From assembly GCA_964506785.1 (NCBI GenBank), contig CAZDME010000026.1, forward strand, positions 1 through 18,719: a stretch of 18,719 nt of DNA, written 5' to 3'. This document shows, one piece after another, positions 8,652-16,985 of this stretch. This stretch comes from CAZDME01 sp964506785 [NCBI: uncultured bacterium] (GTDB taxonomy: Bacteria; CAZDME01; JAYEMH01). A model generated the notes under the pieces. It did no database searches, was not told the origin of the DNA, and saw nothing but the letters and a program-made list of their open reading frames with translations. The position numbers were made by a program, and so were the translations under genes. Every line of letters begins with the position of its first letter. Position 1 is the first letter of the stretch.

Positions 8652-9799
8652 CTTTTCCCTCCATTCGATAGCAAAGCTTCTTCGGCGGCTTTCCGGCCAA
8701 CACCTGATTCTACTTTGTGCCCCAACTCAGCCAATTCCTTCTCTAGAGCGGAAATCGCCTCTAAAAGCTCGAATTGCTTTATGTAGCCCATATGGGCAAT
8801 TCTGATAATTTTACCCTTTAGCTGGGCTTGCCCTCCGGCAATAGAAATCCCATGCCGCCGCTTCAAATTCTTGACTAAGACGTTACCGTCTATACCCTCG
8901 GGAAGTTTTATCGCCGTGACACTAATGGCCGCCGCTTTGGGAGCGAGTAACTTAAGACCCAGCGCTTTGGCTGCCATCCGGGTGGCTTCAGACAGGCGCC
9001 TCTGCCTTAAAAAAACCTTTTCTAACCCTTCATCCTTAATCATCTGTAAACTTTCTTTAAGAGCCAAAACCAAAGTTACTGCCGGCGTCCAGGGAGTGCT
9101 GTCTTTTCCCTGAGCTTTCCGGGCCTCTTTGAACGAAAAATAATACTTGGGAAGAGTTGATTTCTCAATCATTTCCCAGGCCTTAGGAGAAACACTGACA
9201 AAAGCCAGACCCGGGGGAGTCATCAGCCCTTTTTGAGACCCGGAGACAACTACATCTACCTGCCATTCATCGGCTCTCAAAGGAATAGAAGCCAGGCTGC
9301 TGATAGCGTCAACGACTAAAACGGCTTCAGTAGAATTAACCGCTTCAGCTATGGCCTTTACATCACTAACCACGCCGGTTGAGGTCTCACAATGGGTAAT
9401 GAAAACCGCCTTGATATCCGGATTGCTCTTTAAGCTTTCTGCAATCCGTCTGGGTTCAACTGCCTCTCCCCAGGTAACGTCAATAAAGATTGTCTCAATT
9501 CCATAAGCCTGGGTAATTTCCCCCCAGCGTTCGCCGAATTTTCCTCCGCGGATAACCAAGGCCTTATCTCCGGGTGATAGAAGATTGGCTACTGAGGCCT
9601 CCATTGCTCCCGTGCCTGAAGAAGCAAACAGCAAAATTTCATTCTTTGTCTGAAAAACATATTTAAGCCCTTCGATAACCTCTCTTAAAATATCCTGGAA
9701 TTCCCTGGTTCGATGATGGATTATCGGTTCAGCCATTATCTCTCTGGCCGCTTCAGGTATTGGCGTCGGACCCGGGGTTAAAAGATAGTACTTTTTCAT
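8648..9799 (-). CDS. Class V aminotransferase, serine/alanine-glyoxylate type
   Basis: PLP-dependent class V aminotransferase of 383 aa. It opens with the family motif LLTPGPTPIP (residues 6-15). The phosphate-cup segment SSGTGAMEA is near 60-68, Asp164 (VVDAISS) pairs with the pyridine nitrogen, Lys190 (SGSQKG) forms the Schiff base, and Arg334 (IRIAHMG) probably binds the substrate carboxylate. By homology it is annotated as serine-pyruvate or alanine-glyoxylate aminotransferase. The 4-nt overlap with serA suggests that it transaminates 3-phosphohydroxypyruvate in place of a classical SerC. Glycine/serine-glyoxylate exchange is the alternative. It has a good Shine-Dalgarno (AGGAGG) and follows lon by 42 bp. 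Confidence 0.88.
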   Translation of the reverse strand: MKKYYLLTPGPTPIPEAAREIMAEPIIHHRTREFQDILREVIEGLKYVFQTKNEILLFASSGTGAMEASVANLLSPGDKALVIRGGKFGERWGEITQAYGIETIFIDVTWGEAVEPRRIAESLKSNPDIKAVFITHCETSTGVVSDVKAIAEAVNSTEAVLVVDAISSLASIPLRADEWQVDVVVSGSQKGLMTPPGLAFVSVSPKAWEMIEKSTLPKYYFSFKEARKAQGKDSTPWTPAVTLVLALKESLQMIKDEGLEKVFLRQRRLSEATRMAAKALGLKLLAPKAAAISVTAIKLPEGIDGNVLVKNLKRRHGISIAGGQAQLKGKIIRIAHMGYIKQFELLEAISALEKELAELGHKVESGVGRKAAEEALLSNGGKR

Positions 9800-9841
9800 A
9801 AATTTTCTCCTCCTGCATTAAACCGTATACAGTTCCTTTTT

Positions 9842-12202
9842 TTACTTTTTTACGAAAGCTTCTCGCAGCACCTCATCCATATGCTCAACTAAAACAAAGT
9901 TCATTTCCCGGCGGATTTCTTTAGGGATTTCTTCTAAATCTTTTTTATTTTCTTTAGGAAGAATAATTTTTTTAAGTGCTGAACGATGCGCCGCTAAAAC
10001 CTTGGACTTAATTCCTCCTACCGGAAGAACCTTCCCCCGCAGGGTAATCTCTCCGGTCATGGCTACTTTTTTAGAAACCTTTTTCTGGGTCAGGGCAGAG
10101 ATAAGGGCTACCGCCATAGTTATTCCGGCTGAAGGTCCGTCTTTGGCAATGGCTCCTTCGGGAATATGAATGTGAATATCAATAAAACGGTAAAAGTTCT
10201 CATCTAATCCCAACTGCTTGGCTTTAGAACGAGTATAACTTAAAGCCGCCTGAGCCGATTCGCGCATTACCTCGCCTAACTTCCCGGTCAGAGTTAAATT
10301 TCTCCTTCCCTTGAGAATAGAAACCTCGATATTCATTACCTCCCCTCCCACCTCGGTCCAGGCTAAACCTTGAGCCAGGCCGACTTCATCCTTTTCTGTT
10401 CCTTTCCCAAGGATAAAACGGGGAGGGCCGAGAAATTTCGATAAATTATGATTAGTCACCTTAATCTTCGCATTGTTCCCTTTGCTGACCAATTCCTTAG
10501 CCGTTTTTCGACAGAGACTGGATATTTCTCTTTCTAAATTTCTCACCCCGGCTTCCCGGGTATAGCGGCGGATAATGGCCAGAATAGCCTGGGATGAAAT
10601 AGTTAGATTATCTGACTTCAAACCATTGGCAGCCAATTGTTTAAGAACCAGAAAAAGTTCGGCAATCTTTAATTTTTCCCATTCCGTATAACCGGGTAAC
10701 TTAATAATTTCCATCCGGTCCTGAAGGGGGATAGGAATATTGGACTGCAGGTTAGCCGTGGTGATAAACATCGTCTCAGAAAGGTCGAAATCCACTTCCA
10801 AATAGTGGTCGCTAAAAGCGTGATTCTCTTCTGGGTCCAAAACTTCTAAGAGGGCTGCCGAAGGATCGCCGCGAAAATCCACGCTCATTTTATCAACTTC
10901 GTCAAGAAGAAAAACGGGATTTCTTGATTTTGCCTTTTTCATCGACTGAATAATTCTCCCCGGGAGAGAACCAATATAAGTGCGGCGGTGACCCCTGATT
11001 TCCGCTTCATCCCGGATGCCTCCTAAAGAAACGCGGACAAAATTCCTCCCCAAAGCCCGGGCAATGGATTTAGCCAAAGAGGTCTTGCCCACCCCGGGAG
11101 GACCCACAAAACAAAGAATCGGCCCCTTCATTTTTTTAACCAGCTTCCTGACGGCTAAATACTCCAGAATCCTTTCTTTGACTTTCTTAAGCCCATAGTG
11201 GTCCTCTTCTAAAATCTTTTCTACTTCGTCGATTTCAAGCTTATCCGTGGTCATCTTTGACCAGGGCAGATTTATCAGCCAATCCAGGTAATTTCTTACT
11301 ACCGCCCCTTCAGGGGAAGATGGTATCATCCTCTCAAGTTTCGCCAATTCCTGCCGAGCTTTTTCTTCTCCTTCTTTACTCATTTTTGCTGCAATAATTT
11401 TATTTTTTAGTTCCTGGAATTCGCTTTGTTCGTCTTTGCGGCCCAATTCGCTCTGAATAGCCTTCATCTGCTCCTGAAGGTAGTATTCTTTCTGGGTCTT
11501 TTCAATATGGTGGCGCACCTTTCCCTGAATTTTCTTCTCAATCTGAAGAATTTCTATTTCCGCATTTATAATCTGGTTGATTTTTTTAAGTCTAACAATG
11601 GGTTCGAATATTCCCAGGATATTTTGCTTGTCTTCCAGCTTAATTTGGAGATGACTGGAAATGGCATCGGCTAATTGCCCTGGATATTTAATATTACTTA
11701 CCGAGCTAAAAGTTTCCGGGACCAAACGCTGATTAAGTTTAACATATTTCTCGAATTGAGAAATGACAGAACGCATTAAGGCTACTGTTTCTAAATCGGC
11801 CTCTTTGGGTTCGTCCTTTAATAACTCGCTGACAATTTGAAAAAATTTCTTGTTTGGCAAAAACTCTTTAACCTTTAAACGGCAGATGCCTTCGACTAAA
11901 ATTTTAATTGACCCATCGGGCAGCCGTAGAAATTGCAGAATTTCCCCCAACGTTCCTGCTTGATAAATATCCTGAGAATTTGGCTCATCGACGCGAATTT
12001 CCTTCTGAGTAGCCAAGGCTAACAAATGGTCGCCAGCCATAGCCTGTTCTAAGGCTTCAATTGATTTGGGCCGGCCGACCAAAAGCGGTACCACCATATG
12101 GGGGAAAACCACAATATCCCTGACTGGCAGCAAAGGGAAAATAGTTTTTCCTTTAATTTTATTCCTGTTTCTTTCCAGTTTTGAGAGGATTTCCATCTCC
12201 AT
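9842..12202 (-). CDS. lon: ATP-dependent protease Lon (LonA)
   Basis: Cytoplasmic hexameric AAA+ serine protease that degrades misfolded and regulatory proteins. The product is 786 aa, typical for LonA. The N-terminal LON substrate-binding domain covers about 20-215, starting at [13 protein letters not shown], and is followed by a coiled-coil region (about 220-300). The AAA+ module has Walker A GPPGVGKT (367-374) and Walker B FLLDEVD (431-437). The C-terminal protease domain has the Ser-Lys dyad at Ser691 (KDGPSAG) and Lys734 (GGIKSK). The start is either the ATG at 12202 or the ATG two codons on; neither has a strong Shine-Dalgarno. It lies 45 bp after leuS and is probably cotranscribed. No heat-shock promoter is visible ahead of it. 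Confidence 0.97.
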   Translation of the reverse strand: MEMEILSKLERNRNKIKGKTIFPLLPVRDIVVFPHMVVPLLVGRPKSIEALEQAMAGDHLLALATQKEIRVDEPNSQDIYQAGTLGEILQFLRLPDGSIKILVEGICRLKVKEFLPNKKFFQIVSELLKDEPKEADLETVALMRSVISQFEKYVKLNQRLVPETFSSVSNIKYPGQLADAISSHLQIKLEDKQNILGIFEPIVRLKKINQIINAEIEILQIEKKIQGKVRHHIEKTQKEYYLQEQMKAIQSELGRKDEQSEFQELKNKIIAAKMSKEGEEKARQELAKLERMIPSSPEGAVVRNYLDWLINLPWSKMTTDKLEIDEVEKILEEDHYGLKKVKERILEYLAVRKLVKKMKGPILCFVGPPGVGKTSLAKSIARALGRNFVRVSLGGIRDEAEIRGHRRTYIGSLPGRIIQSMKKAKSRNPVFLLDEVDKMSVDFRGDPSAALLEVLDPEENHAFSDHYLEVDFDLSETMFITTANLQSNIPIPLQDRMEIIKLPGYTEWEKLKIAELFLVLKQLAANGLKSDNLTISSQAILAIIRRYTREAGVRNLEREISSLCRKTAKELVSKGNNAKIKVTNHNLSKFLGPPRFILGKGTEKDEVGLAQGLAWTEVGGEVMNIEVSILKGRRNLTLTGKLGEVMRESAQAALSYTRSKAKQLGLDENFYRFIDIHIHIPEGAIAKDGPSAGITMAVALISALTQKKVSKKVAMTGEITLRGKVLPVGGIKSKVLAAHRSALKKIILPKENKKDLEEIPKEIRREMNFVLVEHMDEVLREAFVKK

Positions 12203-12247
12203 ACCTTTTAATCTAACACTTATTCTCTGCTGCCCGGGCTCTCTTTT

Positions 12248-14746
12248 CTATTTTCCCGGTTTAACCACAAAATTAACTAATTTGCCTGGGACAATGATTG
12301 TTTTAATAATCTTTTTATCAGCCAGCCACTTTTTAACCCGTTCCTGCCGAAGGGCCTTCTCTTTTATCTCTTCTTCGCTCGGTTCAGCTTTAATAGCCAC
12401 TTTATCCCTTACCTTCCCGTTAATCTGCACGATTAAGGCAACCTCTTCCTCACGAATAAAGGAAGCTTCAAAACCTGGCCAGGATTCCTTAAAAACGCCC
12501 TCTTCCCCCCCTAAAATCTGCCACATTTCCTCGGCAATATGAGGCGCAAAAGGGGAAAGAAGCAAAACAATTTTTTTTAAGCATTCGGAAACTATCGGCC
12601 TTTCAGGCAGAACCTCTTCTTTCTCAGCATTTTTGAAAGATAGGCTAAAAATCGAATTTACCAGCTCCATAACGGCGCTGATAGCCGTATTAAAATGAAA
12701 TCTTTCGATATCCTCGCCCACCTTTTTAATTGTCTGGTGAAGCTTTTTTTCAAGGGATTTTTCCAGGTTAGACAGATCCTTGAGTTTTTCTTCAGGCACA
12801 TTTTTACTCTGGGTAAAATTAATTAAACGCCAAACCCGGTTTAAAAAGCGAAAAGAGCCTTTTACTCCCTGGTCACTCCAGTCCAAATCCTGTTCCGGAG
12901 GGGCGGCAAAAAGAATAAAAAGCCGGGCGGTATCGGCTCCGAATCTTTCGATAATATCATTGGGGTCAACCACATTGCCTTTTGATTTAGACATCTTTGC
13001 CCCATCTTTAATAACCATCCCCTGGGTGAGTAATTTGGAAAAAGGCTCGCGGATTTTAACCAAACCTGAATCAGAAAGAAACTTATGAATAAAACGGGCG
13101 TATAGAAGATGCATGATGGCGTGTTCCACTCCGCCGATATACTGATTAACCGGCATCCAATAATTAGCCTCGTCCGGAGAAAAAAGAGAGCTTTTATCCT
13201 TGGCATCGGTAAATCTCAAAAAATACCAGGAGGAATCAACAAAGGTATCCATGGTATCGATTTCCCGGTGCGCCTTCTTTCCGCATTTAGGACAAGGGAT
13301 AAAATAAAATTTACTGTCGTCGGCTAAAGGTGATACCCCATTTTTATATTTAAAGTCTATTTTCTTGGGTAAGGTAACCGGTAAGTCTCTCTCCGGCACC
13401 GGCACTGCACCGCAGTCTTCACAATAAATTATGGGAATGGGCGTCCCCCAATAACGCTGCCGGGAAATCCCCCAGTCTTTGAGGCGATAATTTATTTTTA
13501 TCTTGCCAATCTTTTCTTCTTCCATCCAGAGAGCAACTTTATCCTTGGCTTCGGCGCTCAATAATCCGGAGAAACTCCTTGAATTAACCAGCTTTCCTTC
13601 GTCTTCATAGGCCTCTGGCATAGTCTCCGCCTTCAAGCTGCTATTTTGATTCTGAATAACCAGCCGCATCGGCAGTTTATATTTTTTGGCGAATTCGAAA
13701 TCCCGCTGGTCGTGAGTGGGCACAGCCATCACTGCCCCGGTTCCATATTCCATCAAAACATAATCAGCAATCCAGATAGGAATTTTTTCCTGATTTACCG
13801 GATTAATGGCGTAGCTTCCGGTAAAAATGCCTTCTTTCCCCAATTCGTTTTTTTCCGTCCTCACCCGTCTTTCTCTTTTAAGGCGATTGATAAACTCCCT
13901 GGCTTTTTTTTCGATATTCCTACCGGCAATCAATTTCAAGGATAAAGGGTGTTCCGCTGATAAAACCAGATAAGTCGCCCCGAAAATAGTATCTTGGCGG
14001 GTAGTAAAAACCGGGATAACCTCACTTTCTTTAAAAATTTTAAAATATATTTCTACGCCGAGGCTGCGGCCAATCCAGTTTTTCTGCATTAATTTCACTT
14101 TATCCGGCCAGCCGCTTAACTCTTCCAAACCGTTAAGTAAATCTTCCGCATAAGCCGAAATTTTGAAAAACCATTGTTTGATTTCTTTTAATTCTACCTT
14201 GGCTCCGCAGCGCCAGCAATTGCCTCCTTCTACCTGCTCGTTGGCTAAAACCGTGGTGCATCTGGGACACCAATTAACTGAAGCCATCTTTTGATAAGCC
14301 AGCCCCTTTTCATAAAGCTTCAAAAAAATCCACTGATTCCACCTGTAATAATCGGGGTCAGCCGTGCTTATTTCCCGGCTCCAATCATAGGCAAATCCCA
14401 TTCTTTTTAACTGTTCCCTCATGTACGATATATTATTTTCGGTCCACTTAGCTGGGTGTATCTTTTCCTTTAGCGCCGCATTTTCTGCCGGCAGGCCAAA
14501 AGCATCCCAGCCCATAGGATGGAGCAGATTAAATTGCTTCATAATCTTATAGCGGGCGACTACATCGCCTATGCTGTAATTTCTTACATGGCCCATATGG
14601 ATTCTTCCTGAAGGGTAAGGAAACATCTCTAAGAGATAATATTTCTCCTTCCCCCGTTCTCCCTTTTTGTTTTGAAATAAAGACTGCCCGTGCCATCTCT
14701 TCTGCCATTTATTTTCAATTCTTTTAAAGGGATAGGTATTTTCCAT
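12248..14746 (-). CDS. leuS: Leucyl-tRNA synthetase
   Basis: Class Ia synthetase charging tRNA-Leu with leucine. The 832-aa chain has the HIGH-type motif HMGH (50-53) and KMSKS (584-588). The CP1 editing domain carries the Thr-rich TTRQDT segment (248-253) and the GTGAVMAVPTHDQRD segment with the editing Asp near 346. Two Cys pairs in the first zinc-like knuckle (160/163, 177/180) and another set at 442/445 and 485/488 are present. The anticodon-binding and C-terminal tRNA-binding domains complete it. I choose the ATG at 14746, giving MENTYPFKRIENKWQKRW, because it matches the family N-terminus. A GTG 16 codons earlier lies at the edge of a hairpin. A promoter lies about 140 bp upstream. Confidence 0.96.
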   Translation of the reverse strand: MENTYPFKRIENKWQKRWHGQSLFQNKKGERGKEKYYLLEMFPYPSGRIHMGHVRNYSIGDVVARYKIMKQFNLLHPMGWDAFGLPAENAALKEKIHPAKWTENNISYMREQLKRMGFAYDWSREISTADPDYYRWNQWIFLKLYEKGLAYQKMASVNWCPRCTTVLANEQVEGGNCWRCGAKVELKEIKQWFFKISAYAEDLLNGLEELSGWPDKVKLMQKNWIGRSLGVEIYFKIFKESEVIPVFTTRQDTIFGATYLVLSAEHPLSLKLIAGRNIEKKAREFINRLKRERRVRTEKNELGKEGIFTGSYAINPVNQEKIPIWIADYVLMEYGTGAVMAVPTHDQRDFEFAKKYKLPMRLVIQNQNSSLKAETMPEAYEDEGKLVNSRSFSGLLSAEAKDKVALWMEEEKIGKIKINYRLKDWGISRQRYWGTPIPIIYCEDCGAVPVPERDLPVTLPKKIDFKYKNGVSPLADDSKFYFIPCPKCGKKAHREIDTMDTFVDSSWYFLRFTDAKDKSSLFSPDEANYWMPVNQYIGGVEHAIMHLLYARFIHKFLSDSGLVKIREPFSKLLTQGMVIKDGAKMSKSKGNVVDPNDIIERFGADTARLFILFAAPPEQDLDWSDQGVKGSFRFLNRVWRLINFTQSKNVPEEKLKDLSNLEKSLEKKLHQTIKKVGEDIERFHFNTAISAVMELVNSIFSLSFKNAEKEEVLPERPIVSECLKKIVLLLSPFAPHIAEEMWQILGGEEGVFKESWPGFEASFIREEEVALIVQINGKVRDKVAIKAEPSEEEIKEKALRQERVKKWLADKKIIKTIIVPGKLVNFVVKPGK

Positions 14747-14882
14747 AAGAAATTGATTTATCCTGGGGAAAGTATATTTTTCCGGCAGAAGCACCTATTC
14801 GCCAATAGGGCAAACTTCTAAGCCTTTGACAGACAAACCTATCTGAGGCAAACGGGCGTCTTCACAGCAGGAACGAGGCCGT
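14747..14882 (-). promoter_or_regulatory. leuS 5' leader with small hairpins
   Basis: About 130 nt of probable leader between the promoter and the chosen leuS start. It contains a perfect 6-bp hairpin, CCTATT-CGCC-AATAGG (14794-14809), touching the alternative GTG start. It also has a nested weak stem and two copies of GTTTGCC. The 14-mer at 14838-14851 resembles one in the citrate-synthase operon leader. There is no T-box signature (AGGGTGGNACCGCG) and no terminator, so the regulatory role is speculative. Confidence 0.35.
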
Positions 14883-14911
14883 ATTATAACCTAGATAGGA
14901 TATTATTACAA
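14883..14911 (-). promoter_or_regulatory. Sigma70-type promoter of the leuS-lon operon
   Basis: On the minus strand TTGTAA (14911-14906) and a perfect TATAAT (14888-14883) are separated by 17 bp. The promoter falls in the gap between the AsmA-like gene and leuS. It is the last clear promoter before groESL, so it may drive leuS, lon, the aminotransferase, serA and possibly the citrate module. Confidence 0.8.
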
Positions 14912-14934
14912 GGGAAAAGTGGTAATGGGGAATT

Positions 14935-16104
14935 CTACTGCTTCTTCCCTAAAAACAGATTGCCGAATGTATCGCCTACTTGTTTCCCCAGGCCGCCGGT
15001 GGCTTTCCGGGCACCTTCTAAAAGAACCCCGCTTAAATCCAACCCGGGCAAACGATTGAAAAACTCACGCATCATTGCCTCGGAAATATCGGTAGAAAGC
15101 ACATAGGTCGGCTTTTCAAGGGTGCCGCCGATTCGAAGCATCAATTCTAACTGGCCGGTTTCTCCTGTTAACGATTCGCCAATTCTAATAATAGAAGCCC
15201 CTTTTTTATCCTTAGCCTTCAGGGCATAATTTTTTATCACTAATTTGGAAGCACCCAGCAGATTGTTCTTATCACACTTAAGGCTGGCATAGATACTGGC
15301 CAAGCCGCTTTCTACGTCTAAAAAATGAAGGGTGGAGGCATAATAAGGAGCGAAATGCACCAAATCGATATCCTTAACGATTAACTGCAATGTCCCGCTG
15401 ATTTTTTTCTCTAAAAGATAATTTATTTTCCCTTGGATTTCAAAATCAGCGGCCGGCTCACCTTCTAATTTTCCCTTGATGACAAAAAGGGTTTCCATTC
15501 CTTTGGCCCAGAGCCAATGAGTAAAATTTTCCACCCCGATATCAACCTCTTTGGCTACGGTAATATGCGGTTTGCCTTTTTCATAATCATATAGATTGAC
15601 CTTAGCCTTCTTTATTAACAGCTTTTTGATATAGACTCCTTTATGGGCCGCTTTCACCAGCTTTTCGTCAGCTGAGTCAATCGGTGTATCGTTTTTGTGT
15701 TTCTGCGGGGAAAAGACCAATAGGTTTACTTTATCTTTCGTTAAGTAATCAATATTTATCTCCGGCTCAATAATAACTAAGCGGCGGAGGATAATTAGTT
15801 TCTTTTTCCAAAAAGGGATAAAACTCCCTTCGACAATCACCTTATCGGCCTTAAAAAGGTAATCGCTGGGAAATCCGGAAAGATTATCAACAGTCACTTC
15901 TCTGATTACCGCCCGGGCAAAAGCAAAATTAACATCTAATTTTTTAATTTCGACTGGCCTTTCGAAAACACTGCTTAATCTTTTCTCCAATTTCGGCAGA
16001 AACAGCCGGCTGCTTAAAAAATTGGCCAGGCCTATTAGAAAAAAAATAATGACGATGGCGATAAAAACCCCGGTTAACAACGCTTTTCTTTTTATTTTAG
16101 GCAT
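14935..16104 (-). CDS. AsmA-like inner-membrane-anchored protein
   Basis: The 389-aa product has a basic N-terminus followed by one hydrophobic helix (about residues 9-31). A long beta-rich periplasmic part follows, starting LEKRLSSVFERPVEIKKLDV. Alternating strands and phrases such as IREVTVDNLSGFPSDYLFKAD are typical of the AsmA/DUF748/TamB-like group, whose better-studied members act in outer-membrane lipid or protein transport. The exact role of this one is not readable. Presence of the family implies a diderm cell. The start is taken at the ATG at 16104; an in-frame TTG two codons earlier is possible, and neither has a strong Shine-Dalgarno. The tRNA-Ala promoter overlaps this start on the other strand. 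There is no clear terminator before leuS. Confidence 0.8.
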   Translation of the reverse strand: MPKIKRKALLTGVFIAIVIIFFLIGLANFLSSRLFLPKLEKRLSSVFERPVEIKKLDVNFAFARAVIREVTVDNLSGFPSDYLFKADKVIVEGSFIPFWKKKLIILRRLVIIEPEINIDYLTKDKVNLLVFSPQKHKNDTPIDSADEKLVKAAHKGVYIKKLLIKKAKVNLYDYEKGKPHITVAKEVDIGVENFTHWLWAKGMETLFVIKGKLEGEPAADFEIQGKINYLLEKKISGTLQLIVKDIDLVHFAPYYASTLHFLDVESGLASIYASLKCDKNNLLGASKLVIKNYALKAKDKKGASIIRIGESLTGETGQLELMLRIGGTLEKPTYVLSTDISEAMMREFFNRLPGLDLSGVLLEGARKATGGLGKQVGDTFGNLFLGKKQ

Positions 16105-16132
16105 TGACAATCCCGACTCTAAATGATATAGT
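16104..16132 (+). promoter_or_regulatory. Promoter of tRNA-Ala
   Basis: TTGACA (16104-16109), a 17-bp spacer and TATAGT (16127-16132) lie about 21 bp before the mature tRNA-Ala 5' end. The -35 box begins at the last position of the asmA-like ATG read on the other strand, so the promoter is embedded at the divergent gene's start. Confidence 0.85.
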
Positions 16133-16153
16133 ACTTCGTCTTTTAAGTAATCC

Positions 16154-16229
16154 GGGGCAGTAGCTCAGTTGGGAGAGCGTCGGTTCGGCATACCGGAGGT
16201 CACGGGTTCGACCCCCGTCTGCTCCACCA
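16154..16229 (+). tRNA. tRNA-Ala(GGC)
   Basis: The cloverleaf folds completely. The acceptor is GGGGCAG with CTGCTCC, including the G3:U70 alanine identity pair. The D stem is GCTC/GAGC, the anticodon stem TCGGT/ACCGG, and the T arm ACGGG-TTCGACC-CCCGT. The discriminator is A73 with encoded CCA. The 7-nt anticodon loop TCGGCAT puts anticodon GGC at 16187-16189. Position 33 is C (16186) instead of the near-universal U. Confidence 0.95.
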
Positions 16230-16589
16230 GGAAGACAATCCTTCAATCTTGCCTCCTTTTACCCTTTTCATTGCTTCTCTGGATTCTTTAATGCCGGCAT
16301 TTATTTCTTTAATTTTGTCCATATATCCGTTTACCGCCGCCAGATCAATCAATTCAAAAGAACCGTCCTTTTTCAATTCATAAATTTGTTCACCCATCTC
16401 TTGGAAACAGATTAGGCGCAATTTCTCAAGATGCTTTATTTTCCCTTTTAATCGCTTAAGGGTAACACGGATATAAATCTTCTCAACTATTCCTTTCAAG
16501 AAATTAATAAATCTATTCAAAACATTCTTGAGGGCCCCCAACACCCTGCCTGCCTTAGCCCTCAATCTATTCTGGCTTCTCAATCTCAT
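16200..16589 (-). CDS. Small lysine-rich helical protein, unknown function
   Basis: I do not recognise this 129-aa protein. It is strongly basic at the N-terminus (MRLRSQNRLRAKAG) and has an amphipathic stretch around 20-45. It is then mostly helical, with likely coiled coil at about 45-75 and 88-112. There is no signal peptide or metal motif. The ATG at 16589 has GAGG about 10 nt upstream. Its last nine codons (WWSRRGSNP) and stop are the antisense of the tRNA-Ala T arm and acceptor, so the 3' end overlaps that gene by 30 bp. Such tails are a known annotation artefact, but the body here looks protein-like and has a start signal. It may be real, with an accidental tail. Confidence 0.5.
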   Translation of the reverse strand: MRLRSQNRLRAKAGRVLGALKNVLNRFINFLKGIVEKIYIRVTLKRLKGKIKHLEKLRLICFQEMGEQIYELKKDGSFELIDLAAVNGYMDKIKEINAGIKESREAMKRVKGGKIEGLSSWWSRRGSNP

Positions 16590-16630
16590 TCTATTCTAAC
16601 CTCAAAATTACAAAACAACTCAGACTTTTC

Positions 16631-16675
16631 GTTATACATAACACATTAGACATAAAACAACTTTTGCCAGTTGTT
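16631..16675. other. Inverted repeats in gap before tRNA-Leu
   Basis: Within the gap 16590-16759 there is a palindrome GTTAT-AC-ATAAC (16631-16642) and a 7-bp hairpin AACAACT-TTTGCC-AGTTGTT (16656-16675). The word AAAACAACT also occurs at 16612-16620. No T run follows, so this is not a terminator. An operator for the small basic gene is conceivable but unsupported. Confidence 0.3.
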
Positions 16676-16714
16676 ATTCGCATCTGATTCAATGTGGCGC
16701 CGCCGGGTTCCTTC

Positions 16715-16743
16715 TTGACAACAACCATTTTTTTAGTTACTAT
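16715..16743 (+). promoter_or_regulatory. Promoter of tRNA-Leu
   Basis: TTGACA (16715-16720), a 17-bp spacer and TACTAT (16738-16743) end 16 bp before the mature tRNA 5' end. The layout is the same as for the tRNA-Ala promoter. Confidence 0.75.
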
Positions 16744-16759
16744 TATATCTGTCTTTTGT

Positions 16760-16845
16760 GCCAGAGTGGCGGAATGGCTTACGCGGCGGTCTCAAAAACC
16801 GTTGACCGAAAGGTCGTGTGGGTTCGACTCCCACCTCTGGCACCA
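16760..16845 (+). tRNA. tRNA-Leu(CAA)
   Basis: Class II tRNA with acceptor GCCAGAG/CTCTGGC and D stem GCG/CGC. The anticodon stem GCGGT/ACCGT has loop CTCAAAA, giving anticodon CAA at 16793-16795. A long variable arm (TGACC-GAAA-GGTC) is typical of tRNA-Leu. The T arm is GTGGG-TTCGACT-CCCAC, followed by A73 and encoded CCA. U33 is normal. Confidence 0.96.
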
Positions 16846-16928
16846 CTTAAATACAGGCAAATAAACCGCTCCTGCCTATTGCTCAGTTTTCTCTTCCAAG
16901 TATAACAAAATTAATTGTTTTATACAAT

Positions 16929-16954
16929 AAAAAATGGCTCCTAACCAGGGGCCA
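16929..16954 (-). terminator. Intrinsic terminator after the carbohydrate-binding-like gene
   Basis: A 7-bp stem TGGCTCC (16935-16941) and GGGGCCA (16948-16954), with one G-U pair and a 6-nt loop, is followed on the minus strand by six Ts (A run 16929-16934). It lies about 30 bp past the stop codon at 16986. Confidence 0.8.
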
Positions 16955-16985
16955 CATTTAAGTCATAAACTTTGAACCTTAATTT

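Noticed and set aside
12862-13206. Minus-strand 114-aa frame within leuS
   Set aside because: It is an alternative frame inside the well-conserved leuS catalytic region.
14747-14934. T-box riboswitch ahead of leuS
   Set aside because: No AGGGTGGNACCGCG-like T-box, no specifier stem and no terminator/antiterminator pair are visible.
16200-16226. WWSRRGSNP as a meaningful protein motif
   Set aside because: It is simply the antisense translation of tRNA T arm and acceptor sequence.
16855-16892. Terminator of tRNA-Leu
   Set aside because: The stem AGGCA/TGCCT is only 5 bp with a 13-nt loop, and the T run is about 10 nt away, too weak to claim.
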